A stretch of 64,000 bases of DNA from Lepidonotus clava. Lineage: Eukaryota; Annelida; Polychaeta; Phyllodocida; Polynoidae. The stretch is taken from positions 19,502,788 through 19,566,787 of the forward strand of contig OW387136.1 of NCBI GenBank assembly GCA_936440205.1, in the 5' to 3' direction. Positions 12,485-23,929 of this stretch are shown one piece after another. The position numbers were made by a program, and so were the translations under genes. The notes beneath the pieces are model-generated. The model was given only the letters and a program-made list of their open reading frames with translations, made no database searches and was not told where the DNA came from. Numbering within the stretch: position 1 is the first letter of the stretch; each line of letters begins with the position of its first letter.

Positions 12485-13290
12485 TTATCCTAATGCGCAT
12501 GGTGCCATTCCCAACCAGCGGCTATGATTAAGGCACCGTGGCGGTGGTAGTGGGAGGGGGCGGAGGGGGCGGAGGGAGGAGGGGGGGTGATTAGGACACT
12601 CGGCGACGTCCTCCACGTCCTCCACGGCGACAACAGCGTCCTCACCCCCACTTAATGTCAAATCAGGTGAAATCACGGCGCCGGGCGCTCGGCGTTTTCA
12701 GCCCCGCCGCCGAATCTCGGTCGCATTAATAGAGTCAAAATTAACGAATCATCATTTCAAAGTGAATCGAAATGATTGTTAACGAAGCAATCTTGGACTT
12801 GTCTGTGTTGGTTGTAGGCGTTGTGGGAAGACCGCGAGGGAGGATGGGTGGGAGGGAGGGCGGGGATGGGGCTTAAAGTTAGAGCCGGCCGGCGATGTTA
12901 GCGTCAGTGTTAGCCGGGTACCTGTGGGAAGTGGGAAGTTTACACGCGCCGTCCTCGGCCATTAATAACGCCATTAGTCGGCTATATCGATTAGATGTTC
13001 CCAGTGCAAGCCGTGCAGCGCCAAAATGAAATCCTATCATCCAATTAGAAATGACATGCATAATTCAGGCCCCGATGGAATGGTACTTGGTGTGGTCCCG
13101 GCGCGTTGTCGCCACTTTCCCATCAAGTCACCACATTCATCAGTATTTTGTAGTTTATAGACCACGCCCCTCGCCCTCCCCCCCGCCCCTCCCTCATAGC
13201 CCGCCCACCGTCCTCTCCCCGCCCGCCTCCCCCCGCCCCCGCCGGTAGTTCCGCCTGTTCCGTCCCGCCAGAGGCTACACATTTTAATCT
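12485..13290. promoter_or_regulatory. GC-rich island, possible regulatory element
   Basis: About 800 bp of CpG-containing sequence in an AT-rich setting. It mixes G-rich and C-rich low-complexity blocks (12,540-12,590 and 13,165-13,245) with non-repetitive segments that contain several ATTA/TAAT cores (for example CATTAATAACGCCATTAG near 12,959-12,976). Overlapping frames on both strands are of low complexity and have no recognisable domain. It could be a developmental enhancer or an unmethylated island; it could also be an undetected exon or promoter. Confidence 0.35.
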
Positions 13291-13696
13291 ACAGTGAAAC
13301 AAAACTTGGGGATATTCCTCATAGTTATACATTGTCTTATTGTTCTCTGTATTTATGGGAATGTCAAGAATGAAAAAAAAAAAGAAAAAAGAAGAAGGGT
13401 GTCGAAACCGACCGAAAGCAGCATGCAAATAAAACCAGTCCAATGTTTGAGATATTTTAATTATAAATTAATGCTCTGTAATATCCCTCCATGCATGCAT
13501 TGATTTGCGAGATTGGAAGTTCTCAATCTCAAATAACTTTCAATGAGTTATCTTCAGAAAATGTGCAATTGCTACATCGATCCCATTCCTATCAGCTGTT
13601 CCAGGTAACAAGGACTTGTGTTGTGCTGTGCAAGATTTCATCTCAGAGTATTCCCACGTACTGGTAAACCTCGTGTTTTATCATATTCAAATGTAC
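13291..13696. other. Intergenic DNA / possible SINE body
   Basis: If the tRNA-like segment at 13,697-13,768 is a SINE head, its body would extend leftward into this stretch. I cannot define its end. An A-rich run lies at 13,373-13,395. Confidence 0.35.
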
Positions 13697-13768
13697 CAAA
13701 AGAGGAGGGGATTGACCCCTGGACCTCTCACATACACTGCCAGTGCCCTATCACTGAGCTTTTCAGAA
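13697..13768 (-). repeat. tRNA-derived sequence, probable SINE head
   Basis: Read on the minus strand, the segment contains an A-box-like AAGCTCAGTGATAGGGC whose D stem GCTC/GGGC can pair, an anticodon arm CTGGC-AGTGTAT-GTGAG with two weak pairs, the spacer AGGTCC, and a B-box-like arm CAGGGGTCAATCCCCTC. The acceptor stem (TTCTGAA against CTCTTTT) does not pair, so it is not a good functional tRNA. The loop centre TGT would suggest a threonine-type origin. A tRNA pseudogene is the alternative. Confidence 0.6.
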
Positions 13769-14631
13769 TAACCTTGGAAGTCCAGGCCATTCTACTGAAT
13801 TTGAATTAAATGGAACATTGACATTCATGGAAAAACTTTCCATTATTTATGCTAATACTAAGAAATATTTCTATTTAGTTTTGTGATAATACTCTCAATA
13901 CATTCAAATACACAAAAGAAAGCCATGAATGCCAGTTACAGAAGAGTTTAGTCATTGAAATTCTGATGCAAAGCCATATCGTAACATTACAAGATAATTT
14001 ATTTTACAATAATTGTGTTCTGTATCATCAATATTTAATCATAATCGTTCTTGTGTAAAGTCGCAGTGACCTGTTGTCTGTATCACAAACAATTAAAGAG
14101 AACTGTGAAAAAAGATGCGGATGTTTGTGCATTCCTTATGGAGATTTTGGTGCCCCTTCATGAGATTTTGGTGCCACTTAACAGAGCTTTTGGGGCATTT
14201 TACAGAATATTTAGAGGCTTTTACGAGGTCTGCCTTATAAAGAGTTCGTAAAGGAAACCATTAGTCCTCTATATCTATGGAGGTACTCATAAAACAGGCC
14301 ACAGTCAAAATTTGGCAAAGCATCCACCGTGTATTTTCATGTCTAAAGTTAAGATCCATTGCTTTAGGAGTATCAAGTGTTTCTGTATTCTTTGACCCCT
14401 GTTCCTTAGATGACATCTGTAACAAACGACATGGCCTCTCGGTCAGATGGGGTTACCAAAGAAGTAACATGTCTTACGCCTATATCGTTATACATGTTAC
14501 TGAGGAAAATATATCAACACCAACAAATCCCCACGCATCTTCAAGTATTCTTTTTTTACCAACAAGAAAACATTCTCACGTAGCACTTCCACCAGTCACT
14601 TATGTAGTTAAAATCAAAAATCAATAGCTAA
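13769..14631. other. Intergenic DNA, nothing recognised
   Basis: A short tandem similarity (GAGATTTTGGTGCC twice, about 14,141-14,175) lies in a frame with no recognisable domain. A 116-residue frame at 14,277-14,627 has no recognisable domain. Confidence 0.5.
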
Positions 14632-14997
14632 CCCAGCCAAGGATGCGATGTTATCATAACATTGCAGCAATGTTCTGGTTGGTTTTGTATTGGTTCTTGT
14701 TACATTCTTTTGATGACTCCCAATTACGTCACTGCAACCTACTGCTGTGACGTTATACTGTGATGTTAATACAACATTCTGGTCATGTTCTTCAACACAA
14801 ACAGATGGTTCTTATAATGTTCTGTTAAGGTTTGGTTTTAACCTCACCAAAGAATAACATTATAACTATGTTCTGATTTGGTGAGGTTTCAACCTCACCA
14901 TCAGTAATGTTACTGTTATGTGCCATCTTATTAAGTAACAGACTCACCCAAAAAGTATGGTTGCCGAACGGTTCTGTTACATCGCAACTTCACTGGG
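14632..14997 (+). mobile_element. TIR element family M, copy 2 (most complete)
   Basis: The left end CCCAGCCAAGGATGCGATGT and the right end in reverse complement CCCAGTGAAGTTGCGATGT form imperfect TIRs, so this copy defines the family at about 366 bp. Inside are the shared AACATT / AATGTT blocks and a GGTGAGGTT-TC-AACCTCACC hairpin. It has no coding capacity, so it is MITE-like. The superfamily is unknown to me. Confidence 0.82.
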
Positions 14998-16257
14998 AAT
15001 GGATTTGGCTATACTATGACGCAGAAGCCAGGGCTTCTGTCCAGGTGAGCAAATAAACTCTTTAAAATTAACACAACTGCAATTTAACATCAATTATTAA
15101 ATAAGGCTTTAACTGTTCGGGTTTATATCAATAGCAAAAGTATGTGGCTATAAAAGACAACGAAACAATGAGTTCCGTTTATACGAACAATTAAGTTCTT
15201 TAAAATAATTTTGATGTAAAGCAATGCAACACAACTGCACCATAACCTTAATTGGTGGTAACTCAATCCCTGGTGTGCCTCTCCTCTAATGGCAGCAGTT
15301 GAGTAATGTTTGTGTTGATTGAGAGATTCAGTTATGTGGGCAGTTTTAATGGGGTTTGGGTTGTGGGTGAGTCATACAGGGTGATAGGTCCGTTTTGATA
15401 TATGATATAAATGGGGGTAGGTGGATAGGTGAATAACCTAATATTGTGAATATTTATGTCACTGCATGTGTAATAATAGTATCGGATTTTAGATAAAGGT
15501 CTGTTTCTTTCAAACAACTTTAAATACACGACGTATAATTCCGAGAGAAAAAAAACTTTCACGATCAGAAGACATCATGGCTTACGGGTTTACCTAGAAG
15601 TTAAACTTAAACCGGTTGGTTTCTAGGCTGATAGTTAGAATACAAGAGGACGACAAAAGGCCACTGAGTTAACGAGCAGTTTGGAGCAGCTCGAAGCGCG
15701 GTCTAACATTAGGCCGCTTCACCCACGCACCGCACTCAGTCGTGGACGCGCTTTTTTGCGGTTAAAAAGAAGCACTTGTTGCAAAAAACATCTTTGCTGT
15801 GAGACATGATAGATAGCTTGCGTAACGCGTTTTGCTCTCATGATACCAAGAGGAGGCTTGCCTCCCAAGAGAAGGGGTTTTGCGAATGGGATAAGTCCAC
15901 TTACGCGGAATGCCATGCTATCAAATAAAATTACTAAAATGGCATCTATAGCCTTTAATGCTGCAAAATATAAATACAACTAAATTCTAAACTTGTACAA
16001 GATAGAAGGCAAATAAGAAATAACAACTTTAAGGTTCCGGGTGAGGTCACTAAGTATTCCGATAGATATACAGTCTGCAAGTAACTGAACAGTTAAAGGA
16101 ATATGTTTTTCAAATATGTAATAAACGTATACAATTCCTAACCACATTCTGGATTTATGCGCATTGACGTTAAATATAGGAAAAATAGTATAAAAATAAA
16201 CATCTTTGCTCTTTAAAATTTTACAGCTGATACTTGTTTGACCCCTGCCTATAAGCG
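14998..16257. other. AT-rich intergenic DNA
   Basis: Nothing recognised. Minus-strand frames at 15,719-15,979 and 15,980-16,270 have no recognisable domain. Confidence 0.5.
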
Positions 16258-16270
16258 CGACGTTGCCCAA

Positions 16271-16505
16271 TTGGCTCCATTATTTACGTGCCAATGTCGC
16301 GTGCATTAATTCTATTATACACGCGGTAGATGTAAGTAGTATATGGAGATGAGCATTTTTATACGGTAGCTTCGTTTGCACATGATCCACTGTGTACACG
16401 ATAATTTCCAGTACAAAAGTTGTCGCAAGCATAGTGTGTTGTATACAGGCGACGTCGTTATACAGCTATATAAACGACGTCGCATACACGACGTCGCGTG
16501 CAAAG
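16271..16505. repeat. 221-bp-type repeat, single copy
   Basis: The segment shares landmarks in order with the tandem units at 38.5-39.2 kb: AATGTCGCGTG, ATTCTATTATACACGCG, AGTAGTATATGGAGATGAG, and the closing GCATACACGACGTCGCGTG. It contains three CGACGTCG motifs at about 16,450-16,497, two of them in an inverted arrangement around TATACAGCTATATA. Confidence 0.7.
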
Positions 16506-16544
16506 CCGATACACCACGAAGCACCTGGTGTACAAAACGGCACG

Positions 16545-16760
16545 TCAGCAGTTTTTTGCCGACCTCATCACTTTCTCAGTAGTGTTGACGAGTTTAGTGA
16601 GGCGCGGCGGAGACCACACCTCAGCGCTGACAGGGGCGGGTTGGGGTGGTGGCCAGGTGGGACGGGGTGTGGTCAGTGTGGTGACCCCTACAATGGTCAA
16701 CGGGTCACACCCTATAACTCACCCCTCCAGGTGCGCTATTTGATATGCCGAAAACCCGAC
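16545..16760. promoter_or_regulatory. GC-rich patch with clustered TGTGGT/ACCACA sites
   Basis: GACCACACC at about 16,611 and GGTGTGGTC at about 16,667 form a 9-bp inverted repeat, and a further GTGTGGTGACC follows. TGTGGT is the Runt/RUNX core. A GC-box-like GGGGCGGG lies between. It could be an enhancer; this is inference from motif clustering only. A 225-residue frame through this region has no recognisable domain. Confidence 0.3.
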
Positions 16761-19289
16761 CGTAGGCTGGATTCAGGCAGCGGCATGATCATTGCAGGCC
16801 GATCCCGATTCCGATTTCTTTTCGGTAGTAAAATTATATATGGAAGCTCTCAGAGTGAAGCATACTTTAGATCACCGTTCAAATTATGTCGGTTTATGAT
16901 TTATCTGTGTCAGAATCGCAATCGCAATCGGCTATCAGTGTCAATGCCGCATCAGGCCGCCACAGACTTTTGCCGACTAAAACACTATGGTTATGTTTGG
17001 TTCTGCCTATGTAAAGAGAGTTGTTTATGTGACATTGATCTCACCATAATAACGGGATGTTCGACTTAGACCAATAGGTTGATATTAGTTGGACAATTGG
17101 TCTTGGTAGGTGTGTAAAATTTTGAACCGAGAAACATTAAGTGAAATATTTTGCATTTGCAAAAGAAAGAAGGAATAACGATTAATGATTCTCCTGGACA
17201 AATGTTTTTTATTTATGTTCTCCACAGTTTGCATGCAATGATACCCTGCGTAGAAGTTACTTTGACTTTCGAGTACGTATTCGAGCCGTTACAATAGGCT
17301 AAACAGTCTGTGCGTACCCAGGGGGGTTACGAGGTGTCTTGAATTATATCAAAAGAAGTAGTCGGAACCCCTTCAGTTTTGCATGGAACCCCTTCAGATT
17401 TACTTGGAACCCCTCAGATCTTAAAGCTGTGTATGTCACTGCTAGTTATGTGCCTCGGTCTAAATTATTATATCTATATGTCAGTAAGAAGGTAGGTACA
17501 TCCACGATTGATAAATTTGATATCACGAGTTCTTATTCTTCTTTGTAAAATACATTTTGCAGTCACCAGTGACTTTATCAACATTGAGAAACATATCAAA
17601 CATTTATCGTCTTATAATTCATCTCGGTGAGATTATAAAATCGAAAGAAGCACTGGCCCAATAATAACCAGAGTGATGATAACCTCACTAGATGTATATA
17701 GTTATGTATTATTGAGACCTCGAGTGCTAAATATAAACATCAAGACTAGGGACGTCCAGGCCAACTTCCGATAGGGTCCCTGTGTGTATTGACTGTAACA
17801 GTCTGTCTGTGTAAGTTCAAACCTACTTTATTTTACACAAGTTCTTTTTTCACGTATGATTTTAACGCTGCTCGATTTCACCCAGATTCTATGGGTCCCT
17901 GGTGGGATTCTTTAAGCAGGTGCCCAGTTTGGGCCGTGAATTCTCAAGATGTAAAGCCAAACGTTTCTTTTCGAAATGATATCTATTTAGAATTATAAGG
18001 GTTATCAGAGATATTCCATATTAATCCAGTACATTATGCTGTGTTAAGTTATCGTACAGGGATGTCTGTAGAAATACAAAAATGAGTAGTAACGCCACAT
18101 GTGCTCGGCTGAAACAATGTAAATGTTACAGTAAGATGTATAGGTGTGACCCCGAAACTAATGGCCCGTCGGCCCTTTGGCATATAGCTCAAGCACGGCG
18201 TTCAATCTGTGCAAATGGATTTCATACGCTCACATTTGACAGCGTGCTAGATGTTGGTTTCCCCACGAGGCCACTTTCCGATTGCCTCTACTGATACTAA
18301 AGTGTTAAACTCATGTAAATTTTTCATGTCTTTGACTACGTGTATATTAAAACGGACGGCTACAAAATCTGATTATATGTGGACATTTTGTAAAACATTG
18401 ACAAGGTCAATAGGTATCGTCTGAATCGATTCTATCCCCTAATTTACTAATAATTCCCAAAAACCCATACAGAGCACAATCCATTTTTGAGCAAAGCTAA
18501 TATTTCCCCCTAAATTGAATCTTATGTAGGAACTACGAAAGTATTCCCTACAATCAAATATACAAACAGGAAACAATTTAAAGTAAAGGTATAGTTTGTA
18601 CAGTATGCATAGATTAGGAAAAAGATAAATTATGTTTTGAAGGATAATTATTGCGCGATAATCATTACCTCTCTTGCAGTGACTAATAATCATTGAATAT
18701 GGAACGTTTTCATTGTGTTTCTCTCGATGTCCGGGAGGAGGTTCCAGCTGTGCCAATTCTGGAAATACCTTTTATGTACCTATAGTAAACCTCAACCTTG
18801 CTACAAAGCATTAAATAAATGTAACCAAGCAATGGGATTAACCATGGGAAAGGTGTTATATATCACGTTTGTATCGATAATGTCGAAATACTGCATCTAC
18901 TTAACTTTCTGTGTATGTTTGTGTCATTATATTACGACGCACCTTTGCCCATAGCATATCCACAGTCGTCCTAGTGAAGTGAATAATGGCAAAATGAACC
19001 GGTCTTCGCACATTCACTATTTAACAGGTCGACCGACCTGTTTTTCGACACACTGGCTGTACGTCTATAGATGTCTGGTATCACTGTATCATATTAAATT
19101 GCCATTCTGAATGCCGGACGTTCTGCAACACCGATAGAATCAATGGGCATAGATCTACTGCCAACTACCCGGATTCAGGGAAGGAATAGCATCATGTAAT
19201 TCACGTTGACAGAGATCTATACATTTGGGCAATTAAAACTTGAATCAGTGTTGAAAAGGGACGAGATTTTACTTCTGGTTAAACTGATC
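16761..19289. other. Intergenic DNA with one short tandem repeat
   Basis: Three diverged copies of a roughly 20-23-bp unit (GGAACCCCTTCAG with variants) lie at about 17,366-17,420. Otherwise no gene or element is recognised. Confidence 0.5.
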
Positions 19290-20170
19290 ATTTTACAAAA
19301 TATTTCCACCCGCAGTTCCAGCAAATTTCCTGGCCTAGGTGGACACCCATGTAATCGACCGTCCACCTGTAGGTATTGTCCTTTAATGAACAGATCTCAG
19401 AAAGTAATTTCTAAACACGATGGCCGTTCGTTCACCCCATTATTTAAAATAAACTGTCAAAGTAGCAATTTAGTCTACTTAATCACTTGCAACCATTGCG
19501 GTATTCAATATGTGGGACAAACGAAAAACCGAATCTTGACGCGGTTCCAAGGCCACTTTCATGACATTAATCATAACCATGACACCACTGTAGCTAGGCA
19601 TTTTAATCAATGCCTGGCTGATCAACCTAAGCTGATCAAAGGTTTTAACATCTTGGTCCTCTCCTTCATATCCTCCCCACCTGACTCTGCAAAAGCAAAG
19701 TCGGAGAGAGATAAAGAAGAAAGACGATGGATGCAACGCTTATCATCCGTTGTCCCACTGGGTCTTAATTTAATGGATTAATTCCAGGAAAATACCATAT
19801 GGTCTCACTCCGTTCAAAATAATTTCTATCCTTGACCATACTGTATTGACCAGTGACATTACACACTGCTTCAGCAGTGTATGGACATAGTCCTACCACT
19901 TTTGACCAACATCCATCTTCCCCCTACCATGACTAAATCTCATTTAAAGCATGGATTAAAAATGGGGGAATTCACCAATATTACTTGAATATTGGGATGG
20001 ACCTGCTAACACAACAGATCTCTAAAATTCATTGAGATTCAAAACTTTTATTTTATTTTCTAAATAAATTCATTTGGGAATCTTCAATGGAATTTATTCT
20101 ATAAGATTGCCCACACATTCGCACCTGATGATCCTTTTATGGTGAAACCACCCAATACCAACATTAAAAT
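19290..20170 (+). mobile_element. Penelope-like element fragment with GIY-YIG endonuclease
   Basis: An open frame (19,206-19,781, 191 residues, of which the last 160 or so look like element protein) carries a cysteine-rich linker CNRPSTCRYC followed by a GIY-YIG nuclease signature LVYLITCNHCGIQYVGQT and a conserved R-x3-H region (RFQGHFHDIN). This is the C-terminal module of Penelope-like retroelements, which cut target DNA with this nuclease. No reverse transcriptase is visible upstream, so the copy is 5'-truncated, as is common for these elements. The 3' non-coding tail probably reaches about 20,170. The start of similarity is estimated and the listed ATG need not be real. Confidence 0.75.
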
Positions 20171-22127
20171 AAAATCATGTGCTGACTCCATCTTTTTGGA
20201 TCACCGGGGAAACAACACAATAATGCTGATCCCTGGAGCACAACATTTCCTGATTCACATCCAATTTTGATGATGTCACAACCAAGGTTGCTACACAAAC
20301 CTGGGTTGTCAAGCGGGTTACTGTTGGCAACTTCTAAGTGTAACTGACACTTGGTGTGGTAGTGCTTGGCAACACAGACCTAAAAATCCGTCTCTTGCAA
20401 AATATTTCCATGGTTTAGAATAGTAAGATTCGCGTCCTCAGAGATCCACAATTAAGTTGTTGGATTCACCTTCTTGGCGTGGATTTAGATTCACTATATT
20501 ATATGTGAACAGCTAGTTGTTGTTATGAACGCTCCAAGCGTAACATTAACCATCTCTTTGAATTCTATTAGGAGGAATATTTTACACCAAAGCAAGTGAT
20601 AATGTCTAATTATGGTTAAAACAATTGCTGTACAGTATAAAGCATTTTATCATTTCGCGTCCAGAAGCATCATGTGTTTGTAACTACATAGATGCAAAGC
20701 TTAGTTGCTTTGGTATAGGAAAATAACCCTCTTGTAGGTGTACTTCAAACTGTTTTCAGTATTAAAGATGTCAAATAACACAGGCCTATCTAAAATATCT
20801 AAACATATACTTAAGCCCGTCTAAGTGGGCCAATCATTGTTATTGTTATAAAACAGAATATATTCTAGATATACTGAAATCGTATCATATACGCCGGCAT
20901 ATACGTAAGTTTACTACACACATCTTTTCAACTTATGTGTATCTTGCAAGGTACACGTCTTTGGTTATCTGGATTCTGATCTGGATTCGAGAACCTTGGG
21001 ACAATCTATATTCCCATACGTCGACTCCTATACTCCCATTGCTCACCCTACAGGTATAAGACCATGTACTAGCTAGTTTTGCAAAGTATTAAGTCTGTTT
21101 TAACTACAGTTCAAATTCAGATTGGGGTCATTCTTTATAATTGGAAAGTAGTTAATCAAAAATATAAAACAGCCTACGTTGTGTAAAACACTTTTCACAT
21201 CGCATTTTCATCACTGAAATTCAACTCCTTTCGTGCCTATCAAATTGTGTGAAAGGATAGACAAGTACACATTTTACGTCTTGTAGAAGATACAAGTAAA
21301 TAATTGATTAGGGAGAATGTTCATGTCCTAAACTCGTTTTTCCTATAATGTGTCCCTTTAGCAGGTACGAATCGTCCCGGGCGGTAGAGTAGGCCCACTT
21401 ACTGCCCTCTTACTCCAGGGCTTCATTACTTCTGGGTAAGCACACACATAATCATTCGTCTTTGTAAATTACCGGTGCAAATGAACGTGTTGGGGAAGCG
21501 CGCAAGCCATTCCCTGGCCTATTTTGGGAGAAAACGTATTGTCTAAAAAGTGGTGCGACCGGAGATGTGTAGGGGGAAGGTGAACGTTTTGATGTGACGT
21601 GCAGGGGTGTATCTTAAGGGGTTTACCCAATGTTCCTTTCAGGTATAATATGCAATCTTCCGCTCGATCAGTAAAAAAGCATGATATACGGGATAATAAG
21701 AAGTGCCTCTAAAACAGATATAAAATAGAATCTGCAATTCCATCCAGTATTTAACAGACCAATTTGAGGCATGGTGTTGAGGTGTCTCTAGTTGGATTGC
21801 TTGCCCTATCACTCTACAGTTAATCCAAACTTTAAACAAGGACTATACTTGATCCTAATTCCAGTATACATCCTAATATTTAATTATTCTAAAGTATTGA
21901 TTTCATCAATGCAACGGTATGGTCGGTATATAGATAATTTTAGTTTATATGAAAACTATAGAGAACAAGAGAGTAAATAATTAATCAGAATAATTTGCCA
22001 GAATAATTCAACAGAAAAGGCCGAAGGAAGTAATTTGAACCAAAAGTTTGGTGTGTCCCACAAGGATGACCATATAAAGGAGCGTCAATATATCTTGGGT
22101 TAGGCGTGGTCGGTACCTGAGGATCGA
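20171..22127. other. AT-rich intergenic DNA
   Basis: No gene recognised. The short opposing frames at 21,639-21,980 show no domain. Confidence 0.5.
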
Positions 22128-22200
22128 CCCCCCGCACTACCCCCCCCCCCCCACCCCCCTCTCACCCCCTCTCTGCCCCCCCCCCCCACACCCCACAACC
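22128..22200. repeat. C-rich low-complexity tract
   Basis: Runs of 12 or more C are separated by A, TCTCA or TCTCTG. Confidence 0.85.
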
Positions 22201-22204
22201 CGTT

Positions 22205-22530
22205 CCTAACTCACCTGACCCTATCAATTTGACCACCACCTCGGACAAATTTGCATTCAGCCGGCCGGCCCGACACAATGCGAGCCGGCCGGCTTTGGCC
22301 GGGTCCCGTTTCAATCAAGCCGATCGCTCCGGGCCGTTTCACACATGGGTCTGTGGCTAAATATTTGGGGACGGCGACCCGTGGTGGGCAGGGGCCGCCT
22401 TCAACGGCAAACACACTAAAGTTGATTGGCGTGATCAGCGTGCCAACGGCCGGCCACAAAGTCCGCCGCCCGGCCACTGGAGGCGAGCTGCTCCGTAGGT
22501 GCGGCCTGCCGCCTTACGGGAGGGAAGGGG
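22205..22530. promoter_or_regulatory. GC-rich island, possible regulatory element
   Basis: CpG-rich with repeated GCCGGCCGG blocks near 22,259-22,296 and 22,447-22,477, interspersed with AT-rich cores (TCAATCAAG, CTAAATATTTGG, GTTGATTGGC). The overlapping frames on both strands give low-complexity peptides with no recognisable domain. Regulatory function is an inference from composition; an unrecognised exon remains possible. Confidence 0.35.
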
Positions 22531-22630
22531 GGAGGGGGTAGAAGTGGTGGGAGTGGTGGGGCAGGGGGCAGGGGGCAGGGGGCAGGGGGCAGGGGGCAGG
22601 GGGCAGGGGGCAGGGGGTAGGGGGTAGGGA
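22531..22630 (+). repeat. G-rich 7-bp microsatellite (GGGGGCA)n
   Basis: About nine copies of a GGGGGCA unit lie at roughly 22,560-22,620, preceded and followed by imperfect G-rich sequence. Closely spaced G5 runs give strong G-quadruplex potential on the plus strand. Confidence 0.9.
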
Positions 22631-23159
22631 GAGGGGACATCTAATAGTTGGGGGGGGGTATTGGTTAGCGTGGGACGCCGGTTTTAGTCCTTGTGTGCCC
22701 TTCATAGTGATCATGACCCATGTCCTATTCCCAATAGCAGTGCCTCTTGTATGACAAAATTATTATAAACAAGAACAAGTATTTCCGTCCAGGAAGAGGG
22801 GAATTTACAAGGCAGCCATGGTCACCATCCACCCGCTAAATGTAAGACATAACTTAAGGGCAGGGAGAGTGTAAACTTTTGTTGCTAAACTACAATCAAA
22901 TATGTGTCCGGTCAAAGTAACAATACCATGCAGTCCATTCAGGGTCTTCAATCAAATTCATCCTGAGTGACTCATGGTACGTGTTCTCAATAGTGAAAAT
23001 CCTGGTCCTAAATGACTTTCCTTTGAACAATGACGTGTCAAGGGGTTGGATTTCGCCCACGTAAAAATCTAAACCCCTTCCCACGATTTGACTCTGAACT
23101 TAATGGACTATAGTGATAGGTCAGTCAATATGTCATTGAGTCAGCTTCCGTCTATAAAT
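22631..23159. other. Intergenic DNA, nothing recognised
   Basis: No gene or repeat recognised. Confidence 0.5.
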
Positions 23160-23805
23160 AAAGATCCTTGTATTCCACTAATATATTCCCTTTTCCACCC
23201 CCTCTATGCCCTGCCCCCATTCTTATTGGTCATTATGGTATACCCTGTTCGGTCCCTCTCTGCCCTGTCCCTTTCCCTATTTGTCAGTACTGTATACCCC
23301 TGTTGAGGCCCCTCTATATACTTTGCTCCCCTCCCTGGCCTCCCCTTCTCTCCCTTCTATACCCCTGTTGAGGTCCCTCTCTGTACTTCCCTGCCCTCAT
23401 TATCGGTTATTATCATATGCCCCTGTTTGCTCCCCTCCCTTTCCACCCCTTCTCTCCCTTATTGGTCATTATGGTATACCCCTGTTTGGGTCCCCTCTCT
23501 GTCCTACCCCCTACTTATTGGTCATTACAGAACACCCTTGTTCAGTCCCCTCTCTCTTGCCTCTTCCTTATAGGTCATTGGGGTATACCCCTGTCCAGTG
23601 TCCTCTCTCTCCTTCTCTTCTCCATATATATATGTCATTACAATATACCCCTATTCAAACGCCCTCTTTCCTGCCACTCTTTCCTCATTGGTCATTATGT
23701 ATACCCCTGCTCTGTGTCCTCTTTGTCCTGCCCCCCCTCTCCTTATCTGTCATTACGGTATACCCCTGTTCTGATCCCTCTCAGTACTGCCCCCCTCTTT
23801 ATGAC
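23160..23805 (+). repeat. 58-bp minisatellite, about 10-11 copies
   Basis: GGTCATTATGGTATACCCCT and variants recur at about 23,229, 23,287, 23,404, 23,464, 23,521, 23,575, 23,633, 23,691 and 23,749, spaced near 58 bp, each followed by a C/T-rich tract. The copies are diverged. The overlapping frames through it (up to 218 residues) come from pyrimidine-rich repeat DNA and are not a gene. Confidence 0.9.
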
Positions 23806-23929
23806 CGACCCCCTGGACAACGCATTACCTTCAACATGTCAAGGTCTTTTGTACAAATCTGAATCTTTCTTAGCCTTTTTCTGTTGGCTCTTTAGGCTAT
23901 ACTAAACTGACCAACCTCATCTTGGTCCC

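Noticed and set aside
16392-17069. 225-codon plus-strand frame as a possible gene
   Set aside because: It starts inside the 221-bp-type repeat, crosses a GC-rich patch and ends in AT-rich DNA, with no domain and no splice context.
23206-23862. 218-codon frame with hydrophobic, proline-rich peptide
   Set aside because: Lies on the 58-bp minisatellite; the hydrophobic look comes from C/T-rich codons.
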